NCBI RefSeq assembly: GCF_900100705.1
Contig: NZ_FNCH01000019.1
Coordinates: 33,983-97,982 of the forward strand
Origin: Pedobacter terrae
GTDB lineage: Bacteria; Bacteroidota; Bacteroidia; Sphingobacteriales; Sphingobacteriaceae
Reading direction: 5' to 3'
DNA: 64,000 nucleotides
Positions 24,209-33,274 of the stretch are shown piece after piece. Each line of letters begins with the position of its first letter. Within the stretch, counting starts at the first letter, position 1. The position numbers and the translations under genes are program-made. The notes beneath the pieces were generated by a model. That model was not told the DNA's origin. It was given only the letters and a program-made list of their open reading frames with translations, and did not search any database.

Positions 24209-26184
24209 GTTTTGCCCACTACCTATTACAGGTAAACTTATACTTAATTGTTTTTTTCGGCTTTTACAAATTACTGTTAGATAAGGAAACGTACTTCACT
24301 TTAAACCGTATTTATTTAGTAGCTGCAGGTCTTTTGTCTTTATGCACACCATTTATCCGTTTAGAGTGGTTAACAGAACAGAAGGCGGCGCAACAGGTTT
24401 ATACATCAGTTAATTGGGAAGCCGTATTGGCAAAAGCAACCATTGTAACGGAACGTAATGATGGCTTTAACTGGGGAAATGCCCTTGTGTATATCTACTG
24501 CACAGGAATTGCATTTTTTTTAGTCAGGTTCATATTTAACTTAATAGCCGTTAAAAAACTCATAAGTGTAAGAAAGGCAGGCTCCGCTTTTTCTTTTTTT
24601 GGAAAAAAAGTAATTGATCATGAATTACCGCAAATGGATGTGATTGATATTCATGAAGAAGCACACATCAAACAATGGCATACCCTGGATATTTTATTTT
24701 TCGAAATTATAGGAATTATTACCTGGTTAAATCCAGTAATTTATCTTTATAAGAAAGCCATTAAAAATATTCACGAGTATCTGGCAGATGAACTTGCTGC
24801 CGAGTTTCAAGGTGATAAAGCTCAATATGCCATGTTGCTACTCAGTAAGTCTTTTGGTATTTCACCAAATACCTTAACAAATGGATTTTTAGAAAAATCG
24901 TTGATCAAAAAAAGAATCTTCATGCTTCATAAAGAGCGATCTAAAAAGATCGCTGTTTTGAAGTATGGTATCTTTATTCCGTTATTTGCACTTCTCATTG
25001 TACTTGCATCAGCTACTGTACGTAAAAACGAAAAATTGCTATCCATTACTGATCAGATCCCAATGAATAAGCCAATAGAGATGGTTGAAAATATAGTTAG
25101 TCCGTCCGGGAAGACTGTTATGGCACCCGAAACTTTTGTTGATGGCAAAACAGATCCAAGCTGGAAAGGGTTTTATCAATTTTTAACAAAGAACATCAGA
25201 TATCCAAAAGCGGCAAACAGCAATCAAATTCAAGGTAATGCTCAAGTAAAGTTTAACATAAAGGGAGGCCTGATTACACGTATTTCATCAAATGTAAAAC
25301 TAGGTGCTGGCTGCGATGAAGAGTTGATGAGAGTAATTTTATTATACAAAGGTTTTAAAACTGTTGCTGATGGGGAATACGCCTTGACAGTAAGCTTTAG
25401 CATTCCAGAATCTGCAGAAGAGTTTAAGAATAAACTGCTGCCAAAATCTGATGGATATATAGCGCTAAACAAAATTAATATCTTATCCTATCTTCCTGAA
25501 GATACAGAAAAAAACGATTTAAAATCTGAAAATGCAGGCGAAGTATATGATTTTGTTTCTATTGAGAAACAACCGGAGTTTCCGGGCGGCATCAACAAAT
25601 TTTATAACTATGTAGGTAGTAATATCAAGTATCCAAAAATGGCGCAGGATAACAATGTCCAGGGTAAGGTTTTCCTTAGTTTTATAGTGGAGAAAGACGG
25701 GGCGCTATCGGATATTCAAATTACACGTGGTTTAGGAAGTGGAACTGACGAAGAGGCCGTAAGGGTTTTAAAAGAATCGCCAAAATGGAACCCAGGTATC
25801 AAAGATGGCTTAGCGGTAAGGGTAAAATATAATATCAACATTAATTTCACACTTACTGATCCTGCAAAAGAAACCAAAACGAGCAGCATTTCTAACAACA
25901 GAATCAGATTAACGGATGGTACAAATATTGACCCGCTAATTATTCTGGATGGTGTTAAATTATCAGATAACAGTCTGCTAAATACAGTTAATCCAAATGA
26001 TATTGAATCAATGGAGGTATTAAAAGATAAAACTGCAGTAGATCTATACGGCCCAAAAGCTAAGGGTGGAGTGATTTTAGTGACCAGCAAAGGTACAAAA
26101 AGCAATACTTTCCGGCCACTCAACCCAAAAGAGTTTACGATAGATAAAAACACTAACTTTTTCGAACGACAAAGAAACTTCTAA
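24205..26184 (+). CDS. BlaR1-like M56 metallopeptidase fused to two TonB C-terminal domains and a plug-like domain
   Basis: The 659-residue protein has N-terminal membrane helices and the M56 zinc motif HEEAH (150-154). Two more helices follow (about 165-185 and 255-275). The periplasmic region carries two TonB C-terminal domains (about 315-400, FLTKNIRYPKAA; about 450-550, FYNYVGSNIKYPKMAQ). Last comes a SusC-type plug fragment (about 570-640, DPLIILDGVKL...LYGPKAKGGVILVTSKG). The first part should release the BlaI-type repressor by proteolysis. The rest suggests contact with outer-membrane transporters, so the protein might sense envelope or transporter state (inference). Confidence 0.85.
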   Translation: MSFAHYLLQVNLYLIVFFGFYKLLLDKETYFTLNRIYLVAAGLLSLCTPFIRLEWLTEQKAAQQVYTSVNWEAVLAKATIVTERNDGFNWGNALVYIYCTGIAFFLVRFIFNLIAVKKLISVRKAGSAFSFFGKKVIDHELPQMDVIDIHEEAHIKQWHTLDILFFEIIGIITWLNPVIYLYKKAIKNIHEYLADELAAEFQGDKAQYAMLLLSKSFGISPNTLTNGFLEKSLIKKRIFMLHKERSKKIAVLKYGIFIPLFALLIVLASATVRKNEKLLSITDQIPMNKPIEMVENIVSPSGKTVMAPETFVDGKTDPSWKGFYQFLTKNIRYPKAANSNQIQGNAQVKFNIKGGLITRISSNVKLGAGCDEELMRVILLYKGFKTVADGEYALTVSFSIPESAEEFKNKLLPKSDGYIALNKINILSYLPEDTEKNDLKSENAGEVYDFVSIEKQPEFPGGINKFYNYVGSNIKYPKMAQDNNVQGKVFLSFIVEKDGALSDIQITRGLGSGTDEEAVRVLKESPKWNPGIKDGLAVRVKYNININFTLTDPAKETKTSSISNNRIRLTDGTNIDPLIILDGVKLSDNSLLNTVNPNDIESMEVLKDKTAVDLYGPKAKGGVILVTSKGTKSNTFRPLNPKEFTIDKNTNFFERQRNF

Positions 26185-26195
26185 TCAAATTCGAT

Positions 26196-26825
26196 ATGAA
26201 AAAAGTAATTATATTGAGCATGATGATAGGCTTTAGTTTAGCCGGGTTTGCCCAAAAAGCAGATAGTACTAAAACAACCAAAATTACACTTAGAGGCGTA
26301 GCCGCCTATTGCAATGAGGCTTTGATTATAATAGATGGTAATAAACAGTACTTAAGGGGTCTTTCGTCACTTAACGAGGTCAACCCAGATAACATTGAAT
26401 CTGTAAGCATCTTAAAAGATAGTTTGGCAACGGCCCGATATGGCGCCGATGGTTTTGCAGGTGTAATAGACGTTAAGACCAAAACTGGCGCACTAAGCAA
26501 TAATTATGCACCTAAAGCCGCTCCAATAGAAATGAACAAATCTGATTTAAAAGGAAAAGTATCAGGATTTAGCGTGCGCCCCTCAATACCGAATATTAAT
26601 ACGCATAAAGAAGTAAGATATTTATTGAACAGAGATTTTGACCCCAAGGCAAAACCCCTTTACGTGGTAGATGGAAAAGAAGTTACCAATCCTAACATAA
26701 ACGAAAAATCCATAAAATCTGTTGTGGTGATAAAAGATGCCAGTTCTCAAAAAATATATGGCGATAAAGGCAAAAACGGAGTAATAATGACTACGACTAA
26801 AAATGCAGCCTCACAGAAAAACTAA
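26196..26825 (+). CDS. Secreted protein with two SusC-type plug-like repeats and no barrel
   Basis: The 209-residue protein has a signal peptide (MKKVIILSMMIGFSLAGFAQ) and two similar segments. The first, around 40-95, has EALIIIDGNK, NPDNIESVSILKD and ARYGADGFAGVIDVKTK. The second, around 145-200, has KPLYVVDGKEV, SIKSVVVIKD and KIYGDKGKNGVIMTTTK. Each matches the end of a TonB-receptor plug domain, but no barrel follows. The same module ends the M56 fusion protein 11 bases upstream. It is probably periplasmic and may bind TonB-C domains or compete with receptors (inference). A terminator closes the operon. Confidence 0.7.
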   Translation: MKKVIILSMMIGFSLAGFAQKADSTKTTKITLRGVAAYCNEALIIIDGNKQYLRGLSSLNEVNPDNIESVSILKDSLATARYGADGFAGVIDVKTKTGALSNNYAPKAAPIEMNKSDLKGKVSGFSVRPSIPNINTHKEVRYLLNRDFDPKAKPLYVVDGKEVTNPNINEKSIKSVVVIKDASSQKIYGDKGKNGVIMTTTKNAASQKN

Positions 26826-26857
26826 TTGTGAATGCAATAAAAAGTTAATTTCTCTAA

Positions 26858-26893
26858 ACACAAAACCCCAGCAAATTTGCCGGGGTTTTGTGT
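26858..26893. terminator. Terminator closing the BlaI/M56 operon
   Basis: ACACAAAACCCC and GGGGTTTTGTGT form a perfect 12-bp stem whose loop itself contains GCAAATTTGC. The hairpin lies 32 bases after the stop of the plug-repeat protein. Only short T runs flank it, so activity in either direction is possible. Confidence 0.8.
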
Positions 26894-27117
26894 TTTCTCT
26901 CCTGTCTCGGAAGACTAAATTTAGAAAATATTTAATATACATACAAATATTACAGAATAAAATTTCAATAAATGCAAAAATTTAATATGCAAACATAAGA
27001 TTATTATAACCTTCGCAAACTTTTATTTTGAGGTCAATTTATTGTACAAGCTTTCGCTTTCAAAATTTAAAGTTTCATATGTTTTCATAATAGCGTATAA
27101 CCATTAACAAAGTACCA

Positions 27118-27150
27118 ATTTAATGACTAGCTCTCGCCCAGTCATTAAAT
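27118..27150. other. Perfect 11-bp inverted repeat in a convergent gap
   Basis: ATTTAATGACT and AGTCATTAAAT flank an 11-base centre (AGCTCTCGCCC). No T run follows. The gap 26826-27285 is otherwise AT-rich and holds only this hairpin and two terminators. It could be an RNA structure or a remnant of a mobile element; I see no gene. Confidence 0.6.
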
Positions 27151-27224
27151 AACAGGAGTAGTATAGTTTTTCAATTTAATAATACGTACAAATTAATGTT
27201 GCACTAATAACTTTAATTTAAACT

Positions 27225-27250
27225 AAAAAGCCCCCACTAGGTGGAGGCTT
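27225..27250 (-). terminator. Terminator of the succinate dehydrogenase operon
   Basis: Read on the minus strand, AAGCCTCCAC pairs with GTGGGGGCTT around a short loop, with one mismatch, and runs into TTTTT. It lies 36 bases after the stop of the iron-sulfur subunit gene. Confidence 0.8.
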
Positions 27251-27285
27251 AAAATTCCGATAAATCGGAATACACAGTATATTTT

Positions 27286-28056
27286 TTAAACGGTTTCTTC
27301 TGAAACAAATTTTGCAGATGCAAAATCTCGGTTCATACGGGCAATATTTTCCAAAGAGATTCCTTTAGGACATTCGGCCTCACAGGCACCAGTATTGGTA
27401 CAATTACCAAAACCTTCGGCATCCATCTGCGCAACCATGCTTTGTACCCTGCGGTAACGCTCAGGCTGGCCTTGTGGCAACAGTGCCAACTGAGAAATTT
27501 TAGCAGATACAAATAACATTGCCGAAGCATTTTTACAAGTTGCCACACAAGCACCACAACCAATACAGGCAGCCGCTTCGAAAGCTGCATCAGCCTGCAT
27601 TTTAGGAATTGGCAAATTGTTAGCGTCCTGTGCATTACCAGTGTTTACCGAAATAAAACCACCAGCAGCAATAACCCGGTCAAATGCCGAACGATCTACC
27701 GTTAAATCTTTTACTACCGGAAAAGCGGCTGCTCTCCAAGGCTCAACAACTATGGTATCGCCATCTTTGAAAGAGCGCATGTGCAACTGGCAGGTAGTAA
27801 CTAAATCTTTTGGTCCGTGCGGACGGCCATTGATATACATTGAACACATTCCGCAAATCCCTTCGCGGCAATCATGGTCGAATACAACCGGCTCTTCACC
27901 TTTGTTAATCAATTGTTCGTTTAATACATCGAACATCTCTAAGAAAGACATATCCGGTGAAATATCGGCCAATTTATAATCTACCAAAGCACCTTTGGTA
28001 TTGTTATTTTTTTGACGCCAAACTTTTAGCGTTAAGTTCATATTTCCTGTACTCAT
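27286..28056 (-). CDS. sdhB: Succinate dehydrogenase/fumarate reductase iron-sulfur subunit
   Basis: The 256-residue protein carries a plant-type [2Fe-2S] site (DCREGICGMCSMYINGR with a later TCQLH). The C-terminal ferredoxin-like domain has CIGCGACVATCKN and CTNTGACEAECPKGI for the [4Fe-4S] and [3Fe-4S] clusters. In the second group a Thr-Gly stands where some homologues have further residues, as usual in the Bacteroidetes/epsilon-type enzymes. It passes electrons between the flavoprotein and the membrane quinone site. It is the last gene of the C-A-B operon, 80 bases after the flavoprotein gene. Confidence 0.96.
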   Translation of the reverse strand: MSTGNMNLTLKVWRQKNNNTKGALVDYKLADISPDMSFLEMFDVLNEQLINKGEEPVVFDHDCREGICGMCSMYINGRPHGPKDLVTTCQLHMRSFKDGDTIVVEPWRAAAFPVVKDLTVDRSAFDRVIAAGGFISVNTGNAQDANNLPIPKMQADAAFEAAACIGCGACVATCKNASAMLFVSAKISQLALLPQGQPERYRRVQSMVAQMDAEGFGNCTNTGACEAECPKGISLENIARMNRDFASAKFVSEETV

Positions 28057-28059
28057 GGT

Positions 28060-28136
28060 ATCTCAGATTTGAGATTTGAGAAATTAGATATGAGATTGAG
28101 ATTTTCATCTCATGTCTCACATCTCACGTCTCTTAT
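28060..28136. repeat. Low-complexity TGAGAT-type repeat between sdhA and sdhB
   Basis: The 80-base spacer consists of degenerate copies of GAGATTTGAGA and its complement TCTCAC/ATCTCAT, so it can fold on itself. It separates two genes that belong to one operon; the hairpin could affect their relative expression. Confidence 0.55.
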
Positions 28137-30116
28137 CTATTTATAACTTCTTTGTGCAACTTTAATATTTTCAAACTTCAATTCTTCCTTATGAAGTTCG
28201 AAGTTTACACCTTCTTTAAATTCCCAAGCGGCAACGTAAGCATAGTTCTCATCATCACGTAATGCTTCACCTTCTTCTGTCTGATACTCTTCGCGGAAGT
28301 GACCACCACAACTTTCGTTACGGTTTAAGGCATCAATGCACATCAACTCGCCCAGTTCGATAAAATCAGCTACGCGGCCTGCTTTTTCCAATTCAGGATT
28401 AAGCTCATTAACAACTCCTGGTACACGAACATCACTCCAGAATTCAGCACGTAATGCCCTGATTTCCTGAATGGCTTCATTTAAACCTTTTTCGTTACGG
28501 GCCATACCACATTTCTCCCACATAATGTGGCCTAAACGTTTATGGAAATGATCTACTGACTTTGTTCCTTTAATATTAACGAGGGTATTTAAAATACCTA
28601 CTGCTCTGGCTTCAGCTTCTACGAAGGCAGGGTGATCTGTAGGAATTGCTTTCACCGAAATTTCTTTTGATAAATAAGCGCCAATAGTGTAAGGCAGAAC
28701 GAAATAACCATCAGCCAAACCTTGCATTAAAGCAGATGCACCTAAACGGTTCGCACCATGGTCTGAGAAGTTAGCTTCACCTGTGCAATATAATCCCGGT
28801 ACAGAGGTCATTAGGTTATAATCAACCCATAAACCACCCATGGTATAGTGAACCGCTGGATAAATACGCATCGGCGTTTCATAAGGATTCTCACCAGTAA
28901 TCTGCGCATACATATCAAACAGGTTACCATATTTTTCCTTGATCACTGCAGTACCTAAACGCATACAGGTTTCTTTATCCGGATTGTGATTACCAGCTTT
29001 AGCAGCTTCGATTTTTCCGTAACGTTCTGTATTGGCTTTAAAGTCTAGATAAACAGCCAATTTTGAAGCCCCTACCCCATAACCAGCATCACAACGCTCT
29101 TTCGCAGCACGTGAAGCTACATCACGGGGAACCAGGTTACCAAAAGCAGGATAACGGCGTTCTAAGTAATAATCTCTTTCATCTTCAGGAATTTCTGAAG
29201 CTTTACGATTGTCATCTTTCTTTTTAGGCACCCAAATACGTCCATCGTTACGTAACGACTCAGACATTAAGGTTAATTTAGATTGATGATCGCCAGAAAC
29301 CGGAATACAGGTTGGGTGAATCTGCGTATAGCAAGGATTTGCAAAATAAGCTCCTTGTTTGTGCGCTTTCCAGGCTGCAGTAACGTTACTGCCCATCGCA
29401 TTGGTAGAAAGATAGAATACGTTACCGTAGCCACCCGTCCCTAATACTACCGCATGACCAAAATGACGCTCGATTTCTCCTGTAATTAAGTTGCGGGCAA
29501 TAATACCACGGGCTTTGCCATCAATTTTAACAACCTCAAGCATTTCGTGGCGGGTATACATTTCTACTTTACCCATACCAATCTGGCGTTCTAAAGCAGA
29601 ATATGCACCTAATAATAATTGCTGACCGGTTTGACCTGCGGCATAAAAAGTACGTTGAACCTGCGTGCCACCGAATGAACGGTTATCTAACAAACCACCA
29701 TACTCGCGGGCTAAGGGCACACCCTGAGCCACACACTGATCAATAATATTGGCACTTACTTCGGCCAAACGATGCACATTAGCTTCGCGGGCACGGTAAT
29801 CGCCACCTTTAATCGTATCGTAGAAAAGGCGATAAACACTATCACCATCATTCTGATAGTTTTTTGCTGCGTTAATACCACCCTGAGCAGCGATAGAGTG
29901 TGCTCTACGTGGTGAATCCTGAAAACAGAAACATTTTACTTTGTAACCCATCTCAGCCAAAGTAGCCGCTGCCGAAGCACCTGCTAAACCTGAACCTACA
30001 ATAATTACCTCAATAGTTCTTTTGTTCGATGGGTTTACCAAAGGCACAGAAGACTTATATTTTGTCCATTTACTGGTTAATTCGCCTTCTGGAATATTTG
30101 AATTAATATCTGACAT
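28137..30116 (-). CDS. sdhA: Succinate dehydrogenase/fumarate reductase flavoprotein subunit
   Basis: The 659-residue protein has the FAD-binding GSGLAGASAAATLAEMGY motif near residue 38 and HSIAAQGGINAAKNY with the His that normally carries covalent FAD. Other marks are the active-site GANRLGASALMQGL region and RDVASRAAKERCD. Its length and these motifs fit the diheme (B-type) quinone-linked enzymes. It oxidises succinate to fumarate, or the reverse. Direction cannot be read from sequence; in aerobic Sphingobacteriaceae the enzyme serves the TCA cycle. It lies 17 bases after the cytochrome subunit gene. Confidence 0.96.
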   Translation of the reverse strand: MSDINSNIPEGELTSKWTKYKSSVPLVNPSNKRTIEVIIVGSGLAGASAAATLAEMGYKVKCFCFQDSPRRAHSIAAQGGINAAKNYQNDGDSVYRLFYDTIKGGDYRAREANVHRLAEVSANIIDQCVAQGVPLAREYGGLLDNRSFGGTQVQRTFYAAGQTGQQLLLGAYSALERQIGMGKVEMYTRHEMLEVVKIDGKARGIIARNLITGEIERHFGHAVVLGTGGYGNVFYLSTNAMGSNVTAAWKAHKQGAYFANPCYTQIHPTCIPVSGDHQSKLTLMSESLRNDGRIWVPKKKDDNRKASEIPEDERDYYLERRYPAFGNLVPRDVASRAAKERCDAGYGVGASKLAVYLDFKANTERYGKIEAAKAGNHNPDKETCMRLGTAVIKEKYGNLFDMYAQITGENPYETPMRIYPAVHYTMGGLWVDYNLMTSVPGLYCTGEANFSDHGANRLGASALMQGLADGYFVLPYTIGAYLSKEISVKAIPTDHPAFVEAEARAVGILNTLVNIKGTKSVDHFHKRLGHIMWEKCGMARNEKGLNEAIQEIRALRAEFWSDVRVPGVVNELNPELEKAGRVADFIELGELMCIDALNRNESCGGHFREEYQTEEGEALRDDENYAYVAAWEFKEGVNFELHKEELKFENIKVAQRSYK

Positions 30117-30133
30117 ATCTTGTGTGCTAAAAC

Positions 30134-30814
30134 TTAATCAATTAAATGTGTGTAAACTGCAATTGGCATTAAGGCAAATACGATCGAAATAATTACTGCA
30201 TACCATACACTAACACGTTTAATAATTCCATTGTATTTTGAATGGTTCCATCCCATAGTTTGAAATGCAGAAGCGAAACCATGTAATAAGTGATAACAAA
30301 GAGAAATCATTAATAAAACGTAAGCAGCAACCCTAACCGGATCCTGAAACTTCTCTTTCATTACGGCATATAAATCTTCATGTCCGTTTGCATCAACAGT
30401 TGGAATACCGGTAAAACGGGAAACTACCCAAAAATCCTTCAGGTGGATAACAAGGAAAATCAGTAGTAAAGTACCTAATAAACCCATAGAACGGCTATAC
30501 CACTTGCTATTGGCGTTACCATTATAAACGGCGTAACCTACTGGCCTGGCTTTTCTATTTTGAATTGTAAGGTTAACTGCCTGGTAAATATGCACAAGCA
30601 AACCTAAAAATAATATGTACTCCCCTGCTCTAATGATCCAATTGGTAGCCATAAAATGCGCTCCAATATTAAATTTCAAACCATTATCGTCAAGAAATAT
30701 TAACGAATTAATACCAGCATGTACAATTAAAAAGAGTATCAGGAATATCCCTGTAATACCCATAACGTATTTTCTCCCTATTGATGAAGAAAGTGCATTT
30801 CCGAAACCACTCAT
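30134..30814 (-). CDS. sdhC: Succinate dehydrogenase cytochrome b558 subunit
   Basis: The 226-residue protein has five predicted membrane helices and conserved His residues in or near them (LIVHAGINSLIF, LLVHIYQAVNL, IHLKDFWV, CYHLLHGFASAFQTMGW). These are candidate ligands of two hemes, as in the single-anchor B-type complex. It anchors the flavoprotein and iron-sulfur subunits and reduces menaquinone. It is the first gene of the operon, with a TAnnTTTG element 30 bases upstream of the start. Confidence 0.94.
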   Translation of the reverse strand: MSGFGNALSSSIGRKYVMGITGIFLILFLIVHAGINSLIFLDDNGLKFNIGAHFMATNWIIRAGEYILFLGLLVHIYQAVNLTIQNRKARPVGYAVYNGNANSKWYSRSMGLLGTLLLIFLVIHLKDFWVVSRFTGIPTVDANGHEDLYAVMKEKFQDPVRVAAYVLLMISLCYHLLHGFASAFQTMGWNHSKYNGIIKRVSVWYAVIISIVFALMPIAVYTHLID

Positions 30815-30843
30815 TTGATTAGGATTTATATCTAAATTTCTTG

Positions 30844-30851
30844 CAAAAGTA
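30844..30851 (-). promoter_or_regulatory. Putative -7 promoter element of the sdh operon
   Basis: Minus-strand TACTTTTG matches the Bacteroidetes TAnnTTTG element, 30 bases before the sdhC start. I do not see a clear TTG at the expected distance upstream, so the promoter is only partly supported. Confidence 0.5.
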
Positions 30852-31070
30852 TCTAATTATGAGTTTAATTTATAAACGATTATGACAAAACAGCGATAAA
30901 ACATTTATTTAGAAACATTCTAAAGCATATTCGTAATTAATCGAAAGAATATGCGATTATTTAGGGTTTCGATTATCAATTTTTAATTTTAGTAAAGTGT
31001 TATATAATTGTTTTGACCATTAAGAAATTAAGGTCATTAAGGTTTAAATACGCTTTTTCTTGCAAACTTA

Positions 31071-31475
31071 TTAATCAGGTAGAATTTTGAAATATTCGTT
31101 AACGATCGGCACTATACTTTTAGTAATATTCTCCGTAAAAAAATTAATCAATAATCCCTGTGGGGCACCTAGAAGTTTCATATAGGTTTGGAGTTGCGCC
31201 TGATGAACAGGTAAGATATTCGATATTGCCTTTATTTCTATTACAACACAATTATTAACAAATAAATCCGGCCGCAAATCTAAATCCATTTCTAAATCAT
31301 CATACTCTACTGACAGTACGAATTGTTGAGCAACTGTATATCCGTTTTTCTCCAATTCATATTTTAAGCAGCGTTCATAAACACTTTCCAATAAACCTGG
31401 ACCTAATATTTTATGAACTTTAATTGCGAATCCCGTTATCTCATAGGATAACTGTGTAACCTCTCTTTTAGTCAT
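31071..31475 (-). CDS. GxxExxY family protein (PD-(D/E)XK nuclease-like)
   Basis: The 134-residue protein has the family signature GLLESVYE (residues 27-34) after IKVHKILGPG. Further on are RPDLFVNNCVVIEIKA, an E-x-K pair like that of PD-(D/E)XK nucleases, and LQTYMKLLGAPQGLLINF. The family is common in Bacteroidetes and cyanobacteria. Its function is unproven; a nuclease role is inferred from the fold. It stands alone between the sdh operon and the cold-shock gene. Confidence 0.9.
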   Translation of the reverse strand: MTKREVTQLSYEITGFAIKVHKILGPGLLESVYERCLKYELEKNGYTVAQQFVLSVEYDDLEMDLDLRPDLFVNNCVVIEIKAISNILPVHQAQLQTYMKLLGAPQGLLINFFTENITKSIVPIVNEYFKILPD

Positions 31476-31669
31476 TTCCTAATTTAGTTGAGTTAAAACA
31501 TGCTTTTCCGCATTAACTTTTAAGCAAATAATTAGGGATGACAAATAAGTTTATAATAGAAACTTATTTAAACACCAAATTAACAAATATCCTCTTAACT
31601 ACCTAAATTTCTTAATGGGAATAGATTAGATGATAAGAAAACTTAACTTTTAAAAAAGAATGGCATAAA

Positions 31670-31699
31670 AAAAAGTCCCGATTTGCATCGGGACTTTTT
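31670..31699. terminator. Terminator after the cold-shock gene
   Basis: AAAAAGTCCCGAT and ATCGGGACTTTTT form a perfect 13-bp stem around TTGC, 23 bases after the csp stop (minus strand). A run of A on the plus strand gives the U tract for leftward transcription. Confidence 0.9.
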
Positions 31700-31722
31700 A
31701 CGATTTATGTATTCGAGTTTTC

Positions 31723-31914
31723 TTAAGCTACTTTAACATTTACCGCGTTTAGGCCTTTTCTACCTTCTTCTACATCGTAGTTTACGGTATCATTCTCGCG
31801 AATGTTATCGATTAAGCCTGAAGCATGAACAAAAATTTCGGCATCGCCATTAGATGGAGTGATGAATCCGAAACCTTTAGTTTCATTAAAAAATTTTACT
31901 GTTCCTTGTTGCAT
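31723..31914 (-). CDS. Cold-shock domain protein
   Basis: From ATG 31914 (MQQGTVKFFNETKGFGFI) the product has 63 residues, a single CSD with both RNA-binding motifs (KGFGFI and EIFVHAS). Such proteins bind single-stranded nucleic acid and melt mRNA structure. A longer reading frame upstream is not needed. A near-perfect Bacteroidetes promoter lies just before the start and leaves a leader of only about 15 bases, so the long structured leader of E. coli cspA is absent. Confidence 0.95.
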   Translation of the reverse strand: MQQGTVKFFNETKGFGFITPSNGDAEIFVHASGLIDNIRENDTVNYDVEEGRKGLNAVNVKVA

Positions 31915-31935
31915 TGTATTGTATTTTAATTTTAC

Positions 31936-31965
31936 CAAAGATAAGGTTAAATACCTATAAATCAA
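31936..31965 (-). promoter_or_regulatory. Bacteroidetes-type promoter of the cold-shock gene
   Basis: On the minus strand TTG (31965-31963), a 19-base spacer and TATCTTTG (31943-31936) match the TTG-N19-TAnnTTTG consensus exactly. The expected start of transcription is a few bases after 31936. Confidence 0.75.
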
Positions 31966-32173
31966 TTTTTTATTTTTTTTATTATATAATATCGCTCAAA
32001 TACATGGTCTGTATGCCTGTTAAGCCCTTTTTAAGATCAAATTTAATCTAACAATTATTGACATACTACCTGGTTTCAGCACGAATTATGTTCAAAATAG
32101 GTTCCGCCCATTCACTTTTCTGCCTAAAAAACAAAGTTATTTCAAAAGTAAACCTTCACAATTAGAGCTTTCG

Positions 32174-32677
32174 TTAGCTATAAACCACACTTTCGCACTG
32201 CTCCTCATTCACCGTCACATTTTCGGTAATTTTTACAACTAATGTTTCATTACCCCTATCACTATAGCTTAAGATCAGCAAATCACCAACAATCTCATGT
32301 AAAATTAACTTCGGGCTGGTATAAGTGATGGAAACGACGTGCGCTGCTTTGTTTAACAAATCAGAAGCATAAATATGCAATTCGGCACAATTGAAAAGGA
32401 TCGGATGATCTTCGAGATCACTTAAAACGGGTATTTTATAATCTAATGCGGCAATGCTGTTCATGACCGAATACTGAAGTTTCTGATTTAGCGTAATGGC
32501 CTTTTCATTGGCCTGTTGCATCTGAGAAAAAGTATGCAGGCTTTGATCTAAGCTATAGATTTTTGATCTTTTTTGAAATTCTTTATAAGTATCATGAAAT
32601 ATTCGTCTTTCAAAATCCGTTCTGCACATGAAATTGAAATATTGTTTTACGCGAAGGTTAATACTAGCTAAAGCCAT
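32174..32677 (-). CDS. Hypothetical protein, 167 residues
   Basis: I do not recognise the family. From ATG 32677 (MALASINLRVKQYFNFM) it has no signal peptide or membrane segment. The N-terminal half is helical and basic. The C-terminal half has beta-like segments (AAHVVSITYTSPKLILHEIVGDLLILSYSD). An upstream ATG at 32713 adds 12 residues rich in Pro/Gln and seems less likely. It has no obvious operon partner. Confidence 0.6.
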   Translation of the reverse strand: MALASINLRVKQYFNFMCRTDFERRIFHDTYKEFQKRSKIYSLDQSLHTFSQMQQANEKAITLNQKLQYSVMNSIAALDYKIPVLSDLEDHPILFNCAELHIYASDLLNKAAHVVSITYTSPKLILHEIVGDLLILSYSDRGNETLVVKITENVTVNEEQCESVVYS

Positions 32678-32923
32678 AATATTCGGTTTTGGTTGCTGAT
32701 TCCAATGGAACAATAAAAAATTAATTTATATCGGCAAAAACTGATGATCAATCAGTAGCAGCGAAACTAAATCTTGATTATGAACAACGGATGAATATTG
32801 ATTTTATGTATCAGAAATGAGGTCAAGTAACTAAGATTTAAGATATTTTAACAGTTAACTGTATTGATTAGATGTAAAAAGGCTCCTGATTACACTACTA
32901 TTGACAGAGTCTACAAGTACTTC

Positions 32924-33051
32924 CGTCATCCGATAGCTAGCTATCGGATCTCGCGCATGCGGGAACCATGAAGTGCTCAGCGGAGCTAATCTTAAGAAAC
33001 CTTGCATTAAGATCCCCATCCGATAGCCATCGGATCAAGTTGGGAATGACG
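32924..33051. repeat. Intergenic element with CGTCAT / ATGACG ends and two CCGATAG palindromes
   Basis: The 560-base gap 32714-33274 holds no gene. This 128-base element is bounded by CGTCAT (32924) and ATGACG (33046). It carries a perfect 22-base palindrome around CCGATAGCTAGCTATCGG (32928-32949) and an imperfect one, ATCCGATAGCCATCGGAT, at 33018-33035. The rest of the gap is AT-rich, with a CTCAAC-N9-GTTGAG inverted repeat at 33123-33143 before the copper protein. Confidence 0.7.
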
Positions 33052-33274
33052 ATCTATCTCGGGATATTATCAACTTAAAATTTAACTGTTACTCCAATTG
33101 ATTTTTCTACAATAAATTTCCCCTCAACGTGACAAAAGTTGAGATTATACTGGATAATGCGCTTGTCTATGTGATACAAACCAATGGATTGCATCAACTC
33201 AATTTTCAAAACTGTTTAAGTGGCTGGCAGGTTATATGATTATACAAAACATGTATCACTAAATAATTACCAAT

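Noticed and set aside
33123..33143. CTCAAC-N9-GTTGAG as a copper-responsive operator
   Set aside because: It does not match CueR, CsoR or CopY sites and lies 130 bases from the gene; symmetry alone is weak.
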